Part shown: positions 52,721-61,939 of the stretch, piece by piece
Layout: each line of letters begins with the position of its first letter
Position numbering within the stretch: the first letter of the stretch is position 1
Source of the DNA: Zobellia alginiliquefaciens
GTDB taxonomy: Bacteria > Bacteroidota > Bacteroidia > Flavobacteriales > Flavobacteriaceae
Reading direction: 5' to 3'
Assembly (NCBI RefSeq): GCF_029323795.1
Contig: NZ_CP119758.1
Coordinates: 2,294,001 to 2,358,000 of the forward strand
Length of the DNA stretch: 64,000 nucleotides
Notes under the pieces: generated by a model
Database searches by the model: none
What the model was told of the DNA's origin: nothing
Seen by the model: only the letters and a program-made list of their open reading frames with translations
Translations under genes and position numbers: made by a program

Positions 52721-55183
52721 CTATTTCTTCATCAAAATTTTGGTCATTCTTTTAATACGGTCGGCCAGTTTTTCAGTACTTAACTTTTCACGCAGTCTGT
52801 CCGTAATGATCGGGAAGGAGAACGGTGTTGCTTTAGCACATGGTTTCCATACGATATCTTGCTTTGCAATACGTTCTAATGCTATTCTTAAACGACCTTC
52901 TTCCAGTTGATGTTCAAAGGTTTCCGTAAATGCTTGCTGAAAAAGAAGATTGTCTGCCTCGTAATCACGAAAAACATCAAACAAAAGTTGAGAGCTACTT
53001 TGTAAATGTTTCATTTTAACGCCTTTGTTCGGATATCCCGTAAAGACCATCCCACTAATTACCGCAACATCCCTGAATTTACGGCGTGCCATTTCATTGG
53101 AGTTTAAGCTGTTTTGTAAGTCGGCCAACATATAATCCGTAGTAAGCAAATTATTATCTAAAACCGCTTGTATGTCTATAGGTTTATCGCTCAACATCTC
53201 AAAACCATAGTCGTTGAATGCCAAGGAAACCGTAATGGGTTGCAATAAACTAATGCGATAAGACAACAAACTGCTCATGGCTTCATGCACTGCCCTACCT
53301 TCAAACGGATAGCATATATGATGATAGCCATCTCGGGTCTTAAATGTTTCGATTAAAAATTCGTCAGGCGTGGGCACTATGCTTTCTTCCCGTTGCTTGT
53401 CAAAAATATGTTTAAGCGATTTCAACTCCGGACCCTGCAATTCATTGGCTGCGGCTTTGTAGAGTTCTTGCCGAAGTAATTCTGACATCTGTGCAGAAAA
53501 ACTAAGTCGGCCACCCATCCAACTAGGCACTTTGTTCGTCTTTTTAGTACTGTTCCGTACATGTGCTTGCATGCCTTTAATGCGAATGAATTCTAAATTT
53601 CTTCCTGCAAACGTAAAAACATCACCTCGTGTCAATTTAGAAATAAAATACTCTTCTATAGAGCCAATATACCCTCCGGTTTGGTATTTTACGGTGATGG
53701 TAGCATCGCCAACAATAGTCCCAATTTGAAAACGGTGGCGCATTGCAATACCACGGTTGTTTACTTTAAACTTTCCGTCTGCTTCAACTTCTACCTTTTT
53801 GTATTCGTCATAACTGCTTAGGCTCTGGCTGCCCATTACCAAAAAATTCAGTAACCACTGCCATTGGTCTTCGGTAATACCTTGGTAGCAAAATGTTTGT
53901 TTGATTTCCGGAAAGATTTCGTTAGGATAAAATCCATCTGAAACCGCTAAAGTGGTTAAATATTGGAGCAAAACATCAAAACTATTCAGATAGGGGAGAC
54001 GGTCTTCCACAGCATTATCTCTTACGGCGACTTGCAGTGCGGAAGCTTCAATCAATTCCATGGCGTGCGTGGGTAAAAAATGGATTACACTTTCCTTTCC
54101 CGGTCTATGGCCACTTCGCCCGGCACGTTGTAAAAAACGCGCTACGCCCTTGGGCCCACCAATTTGTATGACCGTTTCCACAGGTGCAAAATCTACCCCT
54201 AAATCCAAACTAGAGGTGCAGACTACCGCTTTTAAACTTTCATTGCGAATGGCCTGTTCTACCCAAAGCCTTGTTTCTTTGTTAATGCTCCCGTGATGCA
54301 TGGCTATTTCACCTGCGTATTCCGGATGCTTGGCTAATATTTTCTGAAACCATATTTCGCATTGGCTACGCGTATTGGTAAAAAGCAATGTGGTTTTACT
54401 ATTGTTGATTATCGGCACCACCTCTTCTAATAAATGCAGGCCCAGATGTCCGCGCCACGGAAAAGTTTCCATACTTTTTGGGATAATGCTCTTTACCGTG
54501 ATTTTCTTTTTAAGGTTGGCCTTTATCATTACTGAATTCGCTAACTCGGGAGAGGAAGGGCCTAGAAGAACCTCTCTGGCTTGTTCTAAATTTCCGATGG
54601 TTGCAGAGATGCCCCAAACACGTAAATCTTTACAAACGGTTTTGAGCCTACTTAAGCCCAGTTCCATTTGCACCCCACGTTTGGTGCCCAGCAATTCATG
54701 CCATTCGTCTATGACAATGGCACTACAATCCTTAAATGTTCTTTCGTAGTTTTTGGAGGATAATAGCAACTGTAGACTTTCTGGTGTAGTGATCAGCAGA
54801 TCCGGCATGGTTGTTCGCTGTTTTGACCGTTCTTTGGTAGTCGTATCTCCTGTGCGTATGCCTACGGTCATCTGCGTGCCTAAATCTTCGGTGATACGCT
54901 CTGCGGATTGTTTTATTTCTTGGGATAAGGCTCGTAACGGGGTAATCCAAATAGCTTTTAGCCCTTTTTTATGTTTGGTTTTGTATTCGGGATTTTGCTT
55001 GATGTAATTTAATACTATGGGAAACCAAAGTGCATAGGTTTTTCCGCTACCCGTTGGTGCGTTTAAAAGACCGTGTTTACCTTGTAGGAAAGCTTTCCAA
55101 GTGTCTTTTTGGAACTTGAAGGGTTTCCAGCCTTGTTGGGTGAACCAATTTTTGGCAATATCGTAAAGCTTTTCTCTGTTCAT
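52721..55183 (-). CDS. Ligase-associated DEXH-box helicase (LHR-type)
   Basis: The 820-residue helicase has Walker A NAPTGSGKTYALWFP (about residue 42), the DEWH box AIVIDEWHELLGTKRG, the motif TTPESLQLL, and helicase C-terminal motifs (ATIGNLEQ, CTSSLDLGVDFAPVETVIQIGGPKGVARFLQRAGRSGHRPG). A C-terminal LHR-like region of about 400 residues follows. It belongs to the ligase-associated DNA-damage-response set and would unwind damaged DNA for the ligase and nuclease. It ends 7 bases downstream of the ligase gene, so the transcript is shared. Confidence 0.94.
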   Translation of the reverse strand: MNREKLYDIAKNWFTQQGWKPFKFQKDTWKAFLQGKHGLLNAPTGSGKTYALWFPIVLNYIKQNPEYKTKHKKGLKAIWITPLRALSQEIKQSAERITEDLGTQMTVGIRTGDTTTKERSKQRTTMPDLLITTPESLQLLLSSKNYERTFKDCSAIVIDEWHELLGTKRGVQMELGLSRLKTVCKDLRVWGISATIGNLEQAREVLLGPSSPELANSVMIKANLKKKITVKSIIPKSMETFPWRGHLGLHLLEEVVPIINNSKTTLLFTNTRSQCEIWFQKILAKHPEYAGEIAMHHGSINKETRLWVEQAIRNESLKAVVCTSSLDLGVDFAPVETVIQIGGPKGVARFLQRAGRSGHRPGKESVIHFLPTHAMELIEASALQVAVRDNAVEDRLPYLNSFDVLLQYLTTLAVSDGFYPNEIFPEIKQTFCYQGITEDQWQWLLNFLVMGSQSLSSYDEYKKVEVEADGKFKVNNRGIAMRHRFQIGTIVGDATITVKYQTGGYIGSIEEYFISKLTRGDVFTFAGRNLEFIRIKGMQAHVRNSTKKTNKVPSWMGGRLSFSAQMSELLRQELYKAAANELQGPELKSLKHIFDKQREESIVPTPDEFLIETFKTRDGYHHICYPFEGRAVHEAMSSLLSYRISLLQPITVSLAFNDYGFEMLSDKPIDIQAVLDNNLLTTDYMLADLQNSLNSNEMARRKFRDVAVISGMVFTGYPNKGVKMKHLQSSSQLLFDVFRDYEADNLLFQQAFTETFEHQLEEGRLRIALERIAKQDIVWKPCAKATPFSFPIITDRLREKLSTEKLADRIKRMTKILMKK

Positions 55184-55190
55184 GAATGGA

Positions 55191-56837
55191 TTAGGGAATC
55201 ATAGACTTTAAATCATTTAACGAGTTTGCCTCATGAATGGTCTTGTCTTTTCTCCAGCGCAAAATTCTTGGAAACCTTGTTGCAACGCCACTTTTATGTC
55301 TTTTTGATAGCGCAATACCTTCAAAAGCAATTTCAAAAACATGGTGCGGTGTAACGGAGCGTACAGGGCCAAAACGTTCCAATGTATTTCTTTTGATCCA
55401 GGCATCCACCTTTCTAAATTCCGCATCTGTAAGTCCGGAATAGGCTTTGGCAAAGGTTACCAATTCTTTTTCGCCCGCTTCGTTCTCGTTCCAGAGGGCA
55501 AACGTGTAATCTGTAAAAAGGTTACTACGTCTACCGTGACCTCGCATCGCATAAGTGAGTACGGCATCTATTGTTAACGGGTCTACTTTCCACTTCCACC
55601 AATCTCCTTTTTTTCTTCCTACTAAATAAGGGGAGTCTTTGCGTTTCAGCATTAGGCCTTCACTGAACATTTTACGCGAACGTTTTCTTTCATTTGCAAC
55701 TTCATCCCAAGAATTAAAATGCATTGTTTCCGAAAGATGTAAAGGAAGTTCAGTAGTTTCTAAATTATCATAGAGCTTTTCTAAAATCGCCCGGCGTTCG
55801 GTAAAAGCCAGGTTCCTGATGTCTTCTCCGTTCCATTCCAAAATGTCATAGGCCTTAAGAATAACTGGAACCTTATTTAGTAAAGCCTTAGAAACGGTTT
55901 TGCGCCCTATACGGGTTTGCAAGTTGTTAAACGTACCTATTTGGTTATCAATATAAGGAAGTATTTCTCCGTCAATAACAGTGCCGTTTGGTATCTTATT
56001 GATAAATAAGTTGAATTCCGGATACTTGTCCGTCACCAGTTCCTCTCCACGACTCCAAACAAAAAGCTCATCATTTCTGAGGATTACCTGAGAACGTATA
56101 CCATCCCATTTGTGCTCAGCGGACCATTGTTTAACCTCGCCTAAGTCTTCGGGCTCATCTTCTATAGCATAAGCCAAGTAAAACGGATATGGTTTGGACA
56201 AATAGTCGCTTTCGTTTTCTTCCAACACTAATTCCTGAAAGGTAATTTTATTCGGGTCCCAGTTTCCCATGAGTTTATAGGCCAAGATATCTTCATCTAT
56301 TTCGGTTGCCCTGGCTAAAGCTCTGGTCATAAGTTTCTGACTTACACCAATGCGAAACCCGCCCGTAATCAATTTCGTAAAGACAAAGCGCTCATAATAA
56401 TCAAGTACTTTCCAATTCTTAAAAAGGTAAGCCTTTTTGTCTTCATCCGTTTTCTTTTTTAAAGCAATCATTTCCTCAAGAAATTGAGTCAATGTCTTTT
56501 CTGTGGATGATTTACTGGAAGGGACAATGAGGGCTATAGTTTCAGCCAAATCCCCTACGATATGATAGCTTTCTTCAAAAAGCCACAACGGAATATTGGC
56601 GAGTTCCGAAGCCCACTCCCGTAACAAAGTGGTATTGACCGGCCGTGGAGGACGCCGGTGCGATAGTATAGCTATGGTCCAGACCTTATCTTTATCCGTT
56701 GCCACCAAAAAATATTCGGTAAGAGCCTGAACCTTTACATTGGTTTTATTGGTGCTGTCCAAAGTTTTGATGAGAGCGGCAAAACCTCTCATGCCCAGTT
56801 CTGTTGAAGCAGTTTCTTTTTTTGTTTCTGTTTCCAT
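55191..56837 (-). CDS. ATP-dependent DNA ligase (ligase-associated set)
   Basis: The 548-residue ligase has a large N-terminal DNA-binding region (about 1-210), the nucleotidyl motif EHKWDGIRSQV with the AMP-accepting lysine, GTVIDGEILP, SEGLMLKRKDSPYLVGRKKGDWWKWKVDP (motifs IV/V) and the OB-fold C-terminus. It seals nicks with ATP; this type differs from the replicative NAD-dependent LigA. Its genes for the helicase and the beta-CASP-type exonuclease lie immediately on either side. Confidence 0.95.
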   Translation of the reverse strand: METETKKETASTELGMRGFAALIKTLDSTNKTNVKVQALTEYFLVATDKDKVWTIAILSHRRPPRPVNTTLLREWASELANIPLWLFEESYHIVGDLAETIALIVPSSKSSTEKTLTQFLEEMIALKKKTDEDKKAYLFKNWKVLDYYERFVFTKLITGGFRIGVSQKLMTRALARATEIDEDILAYKLMGNWDPNKITFQELVLEENESDYLSKPYPFYLAYAIEDEPEDLGEVKQWSAEHKWDGIRSQVILRNDELFVWSRGEELVTDKYPEFNLFINKIPNGTVIDGEILPYIDNQIGTFNNLQTRIGRKTVSKALLNKVPVILKAYDILEWNGEDIRNLAFTERRAILEKLYDNLETTELPLHLSETMHFNSWDEVANERKRSRKMFSEGLMLKRKDSPYLVGRKKGDWWKWKVDPLTIDAVLTYAMRGHGRRSNLFTDYTFALWNENEAGEKELVTFAKAYSGLTDAEFRKVDAWIKRNTLERFGPVRSVTPHHVFEIAFEGIALSKRHKSGVATRFPRILRWRKDKTIHEANSLNDLKSMIP

Positions 56838-56851
56838 TGTCTGCTGTTGCT

Positions 56852-57886
56852 TTAAGAGGATTGGGTTTCTAGGGCGGTCGTTTCCGCAGCAGCAATATTA
56901 TCTTCCTCGTCCCCATATTGCATTTCTTCGGTACGGGCGTCATACCCCTGCTCACGTAAGTACTTGCTAAATATATCCGTGTAGCCGTGGGTGCAGATAA
57001 TTTTTTCCGCGCCGGTTGCTTCAATGCTAGATAACAGTCCTTGCCAGTCGCAGTGGTCACTTAATACAAAACCTTTGTCGATAGCCCGCCTGCGTCTCGC
57101 CCCCCGGAAGGTCATCCATCCACTTGCGGAAGCGGTTACATAAGGCACCATTTTACGAATCCAAGTACTGCCGTGCGCACTTGGTGGTGCCAAAACCATA
57201 TTACCTAGAAGTTCTTCTTTTTTTGTTTCCTTTGTAATTAATGTGGTTTCAGGAAAATCAACCAAAGGCCTTAAAACATTGGTCATATTTTCTATGGCGC
57301 CATGGGTATATATTTTACCAATATCGGTGTTTAAATATTTTAATAATCGCTGTGCTTTCCCTAAACTGTATCCAAATAAAATTGAGGTTTTTCCTTCTGA
57401 TTGGTTTTCTGCCCACCATTCATTTATACTGGACATGACCTCTTGTTGAGGTGTCCATTTAAAAGCAGGTAAACCAAAGGTACATTCGGTAATGAAGGTG
57501 TTACACTTTATAGATTCATACGGTGTAGAGATGCCATCATTTTCGGTTTTGTAATCGCCAGTAAAAACCCAAACTTCACCTTTATGTTCTACGCGTATCT
57601 GAGAAGAGCCGATAATATGACCTGCTGGATGCAGACTGAATTTCACATTGTTTATCACAAATGTTTCGCCCCATTCTTTGCCAATTACGTTAATTTCACC
57701 AAGGCGATGACTGATGATAGGAACGTTTCTATGATGTGTAATATACTTTTTGTGACCCCATCTGCTGTGATCCGCATGGCCATGGGAAATGATGGCTTTG
57801 TCCACCGGTTTCCATGGGTCTAAATAAACCTTAGCGGCACTGCAGTAAATGCCCTTGTTCGTAAATTCAAGAAGTGGTTTTTTCAT
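56852..57886 (-). CDS. Ligase-associated DNA exonuclease (metallo-beta-lactamase fold)
   Basis: The 344-residue protein has the metal site HGHADHSRWG (HxHxDH), HPAGHIIGSSQI, FTGDYKTEND and the later LSDHCDW block, as in SNM1/Artemis-like nucleases. It would trim DNA ends for the ligase encoded 14 bases downstream. It is the first gene of the helicase-ligase-exonuclease transcript. The C-terminal 30 residues are acidic and probably disordered. Confidence 0.92.
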   Translation of the reverse strand: MKKPLLEFTNKGIYCSAAKVYLDPWKPVDKAIISHGHADHSRWGHKKYITHHRNVPIISHRLGEINVIGKEWGETFVINNVKFSLHPAGHIIGSSQIRVEHKGEVWVFTGDYKTENDGISTPYESIKCNTFITECTFGLPAFKWTPQQEVMSSINEWWAENQSEGKTSILFGYSLGKAQRLLKYLNTDIGKIYTHGAIENMTNVLRPLVDFPETTLITKETKKEELLGNMVLAPPSAHGSTWIRKMVPYVTASASGWMTFRGARRRRAIDKGFVLSDHCDWQGLLSSIEATGAEKIICTHGYTDIFSKYLREQGYDARTEEMQYGDEEDNIAAAETTALETQSS

Positions 57887-58034
57887 GCTTGTAGAAAGTT
57901 ACGTAATTTTTTAAATGCCAATCAAATGATGTGTAGTTGGGAGTAATGGGTGATATGACGCCCAAAATAATCAATCAGTTAGAGGTGAATGACCTCTAAA
58001 AAAATTATATTTGCTGCCAATAAAATTGATAAAT

Positions 58035-58457
58035 ATGGCAATCGCAGATTTATATACTAGTGGTGAGCATAGGAGAAACCTGGCACACTTTGCAGCTATT
58101 GCAACTTTGGCTAGCATAGATGGTGAAATAAGCTCAGAAGAAAAAAGTATGTTGGACAACTTTGCAGCAAAGTTGGATATTACGGAGTCTGAGTATAAAG
58201 AGGTCTTGAAAAAGGAGAATAAATATCCTATTGACCCACCTCACACCTCGGAGAAAAGATTAGAGAGGCTTTATGATCTTTTTCGTATCATCTTTTCAGA
58301 TCATTTTATAGATGATGAAGAAATGGTACTATTAAAGAAGTATGCTATTGGTTTAGGTTTTTCAGGAGAACAAGCCGATGGGATTATTGAGAAATCTGTA
58401 GCTATTTTTAGTGGTCGAATAGATTTTGACGATTATCTATACCTGTTGAAGCACTAA
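58035..58457 (+). CDS. TerB-like domain protein
   Basis: The 140-residue all-helical protein has a TerB-like domain (HFAAIATLASIDGEISSEEKSMLDNFAAKLDI...LFRIIFSDHFIDDEEMVLLKKYAIGLGF), with acidic loops DGEIS and DDEE that could bind metal. TerB was named for tellurite resistance, but most stand-alone TerB-like proteins have unknown roles. The ATG at 58035 fits the domain start; an upstream TTG at 58011 adds eight residues of no apparent value. A strong terminator follows. Confidence 0.85.
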   Translation: MAIADLYTSGEHRRNLAHFAAIATLASIDGEISSEEKSMLDNFAAKLDITESEYKEVLKKENKYPIDPPHTSEKRLERLYDLFRIIFSDHFIDDEEMVLLKKYAIGLGFSGEQADGIIEKSVAIFSGRIDFDDYLYLLKH

Positions 58458-58468
58458 TAGAATAAGTA

Positions 58469-58508
58469 AAAAGCCCGTAAAAATTCTAAATTTTTACGGG
58501 CTTTTTTT
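58469..58508. terminator. Bidirectional terminator between the TerB gene and fbp
   Basis: AAGCCCGTAAAAA and TTTTTACGGGCTT form a perfect stem with a 7-base loop and T-rich (plus strand) and A-rich flanks. It lies 11 bases after the TerB stop; fbp ends 75 bases further on, so it can serve both strands. Confidence 0.88.
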
Positions 58509-58583
58509 ATTTGGTAGAAATTAGGATATAGCTTCTGCCATATTTTAGTTACATGTGCTTTGCACGAGTCATTCTATATTGGA

Positions 58584-59594
58584 TCAATGGTATTTATCTA
58601 AAAACTCTTGAAGTTTTTCTACCATGTTCCTGCTTCCGCAGAAAAAAGGTACACGTTGGTGCAGCTCTGTAGGAACAATATCCATGATACGTGTTTTGCC
58701 ACCTGTGGCTAAGCCGTTAGCCTGTTCCGCTAAAAACGCCATAGGATTACATTCGTATAATAAACGTAGTTTTCCTTCTTGCGTTACACTGCTCTTAGGG
58801 TACATATATATACCGCCTTTAATCATGTTTCTATGGAAATCAGAAACTAAAGAACCAATATATCGGGAGGTGTATGGTCTGTCACCTTCTTCTTGTTGGC
58901 AGTATTTGATATAATCTTTAACTCCTTGGTGAAAATGGATGTACTTTCCTTCGTTTACAGAGTAAATAGTACCGTTTTCAGGAAACTGCATATTGGGGTG
59001 TGATAGATAAAAAGTTCCAATAGCAGGGTTTAATGTAAATCCATTCACGCCATCACCGGTTGTATATACAAGCATTGTAGAGGTTCCATAGACCACATAT
59101 CCTGCGGCCACCTGTTGATTTCCAGGTTGTAAAAAATCTTCCAAAGTCACAGGTGTTCCTACTGGAGTAACCCTCCTGTAAATAGAAAAAATAGTTCCTA
59201 CCGAAACATTTACGTCCACGTTAGATGAGCCGTCCAAGGGGTCAATTAAGACCACATATTTATTTTGATGACGCTCATCATTACTATTTATTGTGATGAA
59301 ATCATCTTCTTCTTCTGAAGCGATCCCACACACAATCTCTCTGTTGGCTAGCGTGTTTATGAATTTCTCATTGGCAAAAACATCTAATTTCTGTTGGTCT
59401 TCCCCTTGAATATTAGTTTCTCCGGCTTTACCAAGAATATCCACCAGACCTGCTTTGTTTACTTCATGATTGACCACTTTTGCGGCCAGGCGAATGGCAT
59501 TAATCAATTTAGAAAGTTCACCCGAAGAATATTGAAACGAAGCTTGATTTTCAATAATAAATTCTCCGAGAGTTTGGTTTTTTTTGTGCTGCAT
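58584..59594 (-). CDS. fbp: Fructose-1,6-bisphosphatase, class 1
   Basis: The 336-residue gluconeogenic enzyme hydrolyses fructose 1,6-bisphosphate. It has the metal site IASEEEDDF and the family signature [28 protein letters not shown] near residues 120-145, plus [10 protein letters not shown] and [22 protein letters not shown] toward the C-terminus. Length and start ([17 protein letters not shown]) are typical. It is divergent from the GNAT gene. Confidence 0.96.
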   Translation of the reverse strand: MQHKKNQTLGEFIIENQASFQYSSGELSKLINAIRLAAKVVNHEVNKAGLVDILGKAGETNIQGEDQQKLDVFANEKFINTLANREIVCGIASEEEDDFITINSNDERHQNKYVVLIDPLDGSSNVDVNVSVGTIFSIYRRVTPVGTPVTLEDFLQPGNQQVAAGYVVYGTSTMLVYTTGDGVNGFTLNPAIGTFYLSHPNMQFPENGTIYSVNEGKYIHFHQGVKDYIKYCQQEEGDRPYTSRYIGSLVSDFHRNMIKGGIYMYPKSSVTQEGKLRLLYECNPMAFLAEQANGLATGGKTRIMDIVPTELHQRVPFFCGSRNMVEKLQEFLDKYH

Positions 59595-59677
59595 GGTTAG
59601 AGTGTTTATTTGACCACAAATATCGGCTATTTTGTGAAACTATGGTTCAATGGTTTATATTTGAACTTTTAAATTTA

Positions 59678-59685
59678 TAACTTTG
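59678..59685 (+). promoter_or_regulatory. Possible -7 element of the GNAT gene
   Basis: TAACTTTG fits TAnnTTTG and lies 18 bases before the ATG at 59704. The nearest TTTG upstream is only 14 bases away, so the -33 partner is uncertain. Confidence 0.4.
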
Positions 59686-59703
59686 TGTTTTATTTGTAAC
59701 AAT

Positions 59704-60180
59704 ATGAACTATTCAATTCGCGAAGCAAAAGAGAGTGATATGCCGCAAGTCCTTACGCTTGTTAAGGAGCTGGCTATTTTTGAAAAAGAATCCGATGCAG
59801 TAGAAGTAACTGTAGAAGATTTAAAAAAGGATGGTTTTGGTGAGAAAAAACTTTTTCATTGCTTCGTTGGTGAAAATGAGGGTGATATCGTTGGGATGGC
59901 GTTGGTGTATCCAAGATATTCTACATGGAAAGGTCCTGTTATTCATTTGGAGGACTTGATAGTTACTGAAAAAATGCGGGGTAGTGGACTTGGAAGTGCA
60001 CTTTTAAAAGAAGTTGTAAAATACGGCAACGACCTTGGTGTAAGAAGGATTTGTTGGGAAGTGTTGGATTGGAATGAGCCGGCAATTGAATTCTATGAGA
60101 AAAAAGGAGCTAACGTAATGCGAGATTGGGATGTGGTTCAGTTAGATGAAAACGGAATTAAAGCATTTTTGGACTTATAA
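59704..60180 (+). CDS. GNAT family N-acetyltransferase
   Basis: The 158-residue protein covers one GNAT domain: SIREAKESDMPQVLTLVKELA at the start, the acetyl-CoA loop EKMRGSGLGSALLKEVV near residue 95, and LDWNEPAIEFYEKKGANVM near the end. The YPRYSTWKGPVIHLEDLIV segment matches the diamine/thialysine acetyltransferase branch, so a polyamine or amino-acid amine is a plausible substrate. The ATG at 59704 fits the domain start. The next gene follows after 10 bases. Confidence 0.9.
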   Translation: MNYSIREAKESDMPQVLTLVKELAIFEKESDAVEVTVEDLKKDGFGEKKLFHCFVGENEGDIVGMALVYPRYSTWKGPVIHLEDLIVTEKMRGSGLGSALLKEVVKYGNDLGVRRICWEVLDWNEPAIEFYEKKGANVMRDWDVVQLDENGIKAFLDL

Positions 60181-60190
60181 TAAACCTTTG

Positions 60191-60526
60191 ATGAACTACG
60201 ACGGCAAAAAGTTTCGGCCTGTTCAGAATTCCGAGAATGGGGAAACTACACAAGAAACTATTTTTTACTATCAGCAAAAAGGAAACATTCTTACATCCGA
60301 ATATGCTGGAGGAAAAATAAAAAAAGGACACCTAATTGGGTTGGTAGATGAGCAGGGGAATATAGACATGCGCTATCATCAAGTGAATACGGATGGTGAG
60401 TTAATGACCGGTGTATGTTCATCAGTACCGGAGATGACCAAAGAAGGAAAAGTAAGATTACACGAAAACTGGCAATGGACCTCTGGAGACAGATCTAAAG
60501 GCACTTCCATTTTAGAAGAGCTATAG
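60191..60526 (+). CDS. Small conserved protein annotated elsewhere as N-acetylglutamate synthase-like
   Basis: The 111-residue protein starts at the ATG at 60191 (MNYDGKKFRPVQNSENGETT). It reads as repeated beta-strands with G-x-I-x-x-G-x-L turns (GGKIKKGHLIGLVDEQGNIDMRYHQVN) and ends LHENWQWTSGDRSKGTSILEEL. I recall Bacteroidetes homologues carrying the label N-acetylglutamate synthase, but I see no acetyltransferase motif. It sits between a GNAT gene and lysC, 73 bases before the latter, probably in one transcript. Confidence 0.75.
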   Translation: MNYDGKKFRPVQNSENGETTQETIFYYQQKGNILTSEYAGGKIKKGHLIGLVDEQGNIDMRYHQVNTDGELMTGVCSSVPEMTKEGKVRLHENWQWTSGDRSKGTSILEEL

Positions 60527-60599
60527 CCGGGTTTTTTAAGAAAAGAAATAAGAAATATTTTTTCCGTCAAGCGGAAATAAGAATAAACAGTATAAAAAT

Positions 60600-61850
60600 A
60601 TGCGAGTATTTAAGTTTGGTGGAGCATCTGTAAAAGATGCGGATGGAGTAAAAAATGTGGTGAATGTATTAAGGCAAACAGGGCATGAAAATACTATAGT
60701 AGTAGTTTCTGCCATGGGTAAGACCACTAATGCTATGGAGGCTACGGTCAACGCTTATTTTGATGATAAGTCTGCTTTAACAGCAGCTTTTCAGGAAACG
60801 ATAGCGTATCATGATGCAATTCTAAAAGACCTTTTTACGAATACCAACCATGAGATTTTTGCGCTTGTAAAAGGCTTGTTCGATGAGGTGCAAGGTTTTT
60901 TAGCTTGGAATAAATCGCCTAATTATAACTTTGTCTATGACCAAGTGGTGGGTTATGGGGAGTTGATATCCACAACCATACTGAATGCATACCTAAACGA
61001 GGTCGGTATTAAAAGTAACTGGGTAGATATTCGTGATTTTATCAAGACAAACGATAGTTATAGAGATGTGTCCGTAAATTGGGAAAGAACTCAAGAGCGC
61101 ATATCTACAGGAATAGATAAGTCTAAATTGAACATTACGCAAGGCTTTTTGGGAAGTGATGATAATAACTTTACCACAACCTTAGGAAGAGAAGGCTCGG
61201 ATTATACTGCGGCTATATTGGCATACTGCCTAAATGCAGATTCAGTTACTATTTGGAAAGATGTGCCTGGTGTGCTCAATGCAGACCCAAGATATTTCTC
61301 TGAAACCCAGTTGTTGAACAATATTTCATACCGTGAGGCTATTGAACTTGCGTTTTATGGAGCTTCGGTAATTCACCCTAAGACGCTGCAGCCGTTACAG
61401 CAAAAAGAGATTCCGTTACATGTAAAATCCTTCTTAAATCCAACTAATTCGGGTACTACGGTTGGAAAAGGAGTGGGGATCGAGCCTAAGGTGCCTTGTT
61501 TTATCGTAAAGAAAAATCAGGTGTTGATGAAACTGTCTTCTTTAGATTTTTCATTTATTGTAGAGGATAGTATTAGTGAGCTTTTTAAATTATTTCATGA
61601 CCATAAAATGAAAGTCGACTTAATACAAAACTCCGCCATTAGTTTTTCGGTATGTGTAGATAATCGTTTTGGACGTTTGGAAGAGCTTTTAAATCTATTG
61701 AAAAGCAGGTTTAAAGTTGTTCATCATGAAGGGGTTTCATTATATACTATTCGTCATTTTAATGAAAAAGCAATTGAATCGCTACAAAACGGCCATGAAG
61801 TTCTATTGGAGCAACGTGGCAAAGAGACCTTGCAATTGGTAGTCAAGTAA
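60600..61850 (+). CDS. lysC: Aspartate kinase
   Basis: The 416-residue kinase phosphorylates aspartate, the first step to lysine, threonine and methionine. It has the start motif FKFGGASVKD, the substrate block TTTLGREGSDYTAA (about residue 195) and the nucleotide region WKDVPGVLNADPR. The C-terminal 110 residues hold ACT-type regulation domains (MKLSSLDFSFIVED...VDLIQNSAISFSVCVD). It is a monofunctional type without a homoserine dehydrogenase domain. Confidence 0.95.
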   Translation: MRVFKFGGASVKDADGVKNVVNVLRQTGHENTIVVVSAMGKTTNAMEATVNAYFDDKSALTAAFQETIAYHDAILKDLFTNTNHEIFALVKGLFDEVQGFLAWNKSPNYNFVYDQVVGYGELISTTILNAYLNEVGIKSNWVDIRDFIKTNDSYRDVSVNWERTQERISTGIDKSKLNITQGFLGSDDNNFTTTLGREGSDYTAAILAYCLNADSVTIWKDVPGVLNADPRYFSETQLLNNISYREAIELAFYGASVIHPKTLQPLQQKEIPLHVKSFLNPTNSGTTVGKGVGIEPKVPCFIVKKNQVLMKLSSLDFSFIVEDSISELFKLFHDHKMKVDLIQNSAISFSVCVDNRFGRLEELLNLLKSRFKVVHHEGVSLYTIRHFNEKAIESLQNGHEVLLEQRGKETLQLVVK

Positions 61851-61939
61851 TCATCATTTTGTAGGTCTAAATTTGTTAAAAAGGACTGCTCCTCTAACGT
61901 TTTTCCTATCTTAGCGGTCACCTAATTGATAAATGAACT

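Noticed and set aside
54375-54749. A 124-codon plus-strand frame inside the helicase gene
   Set aside because: Antisense to conserved helicase motifs, and no family features in its product.
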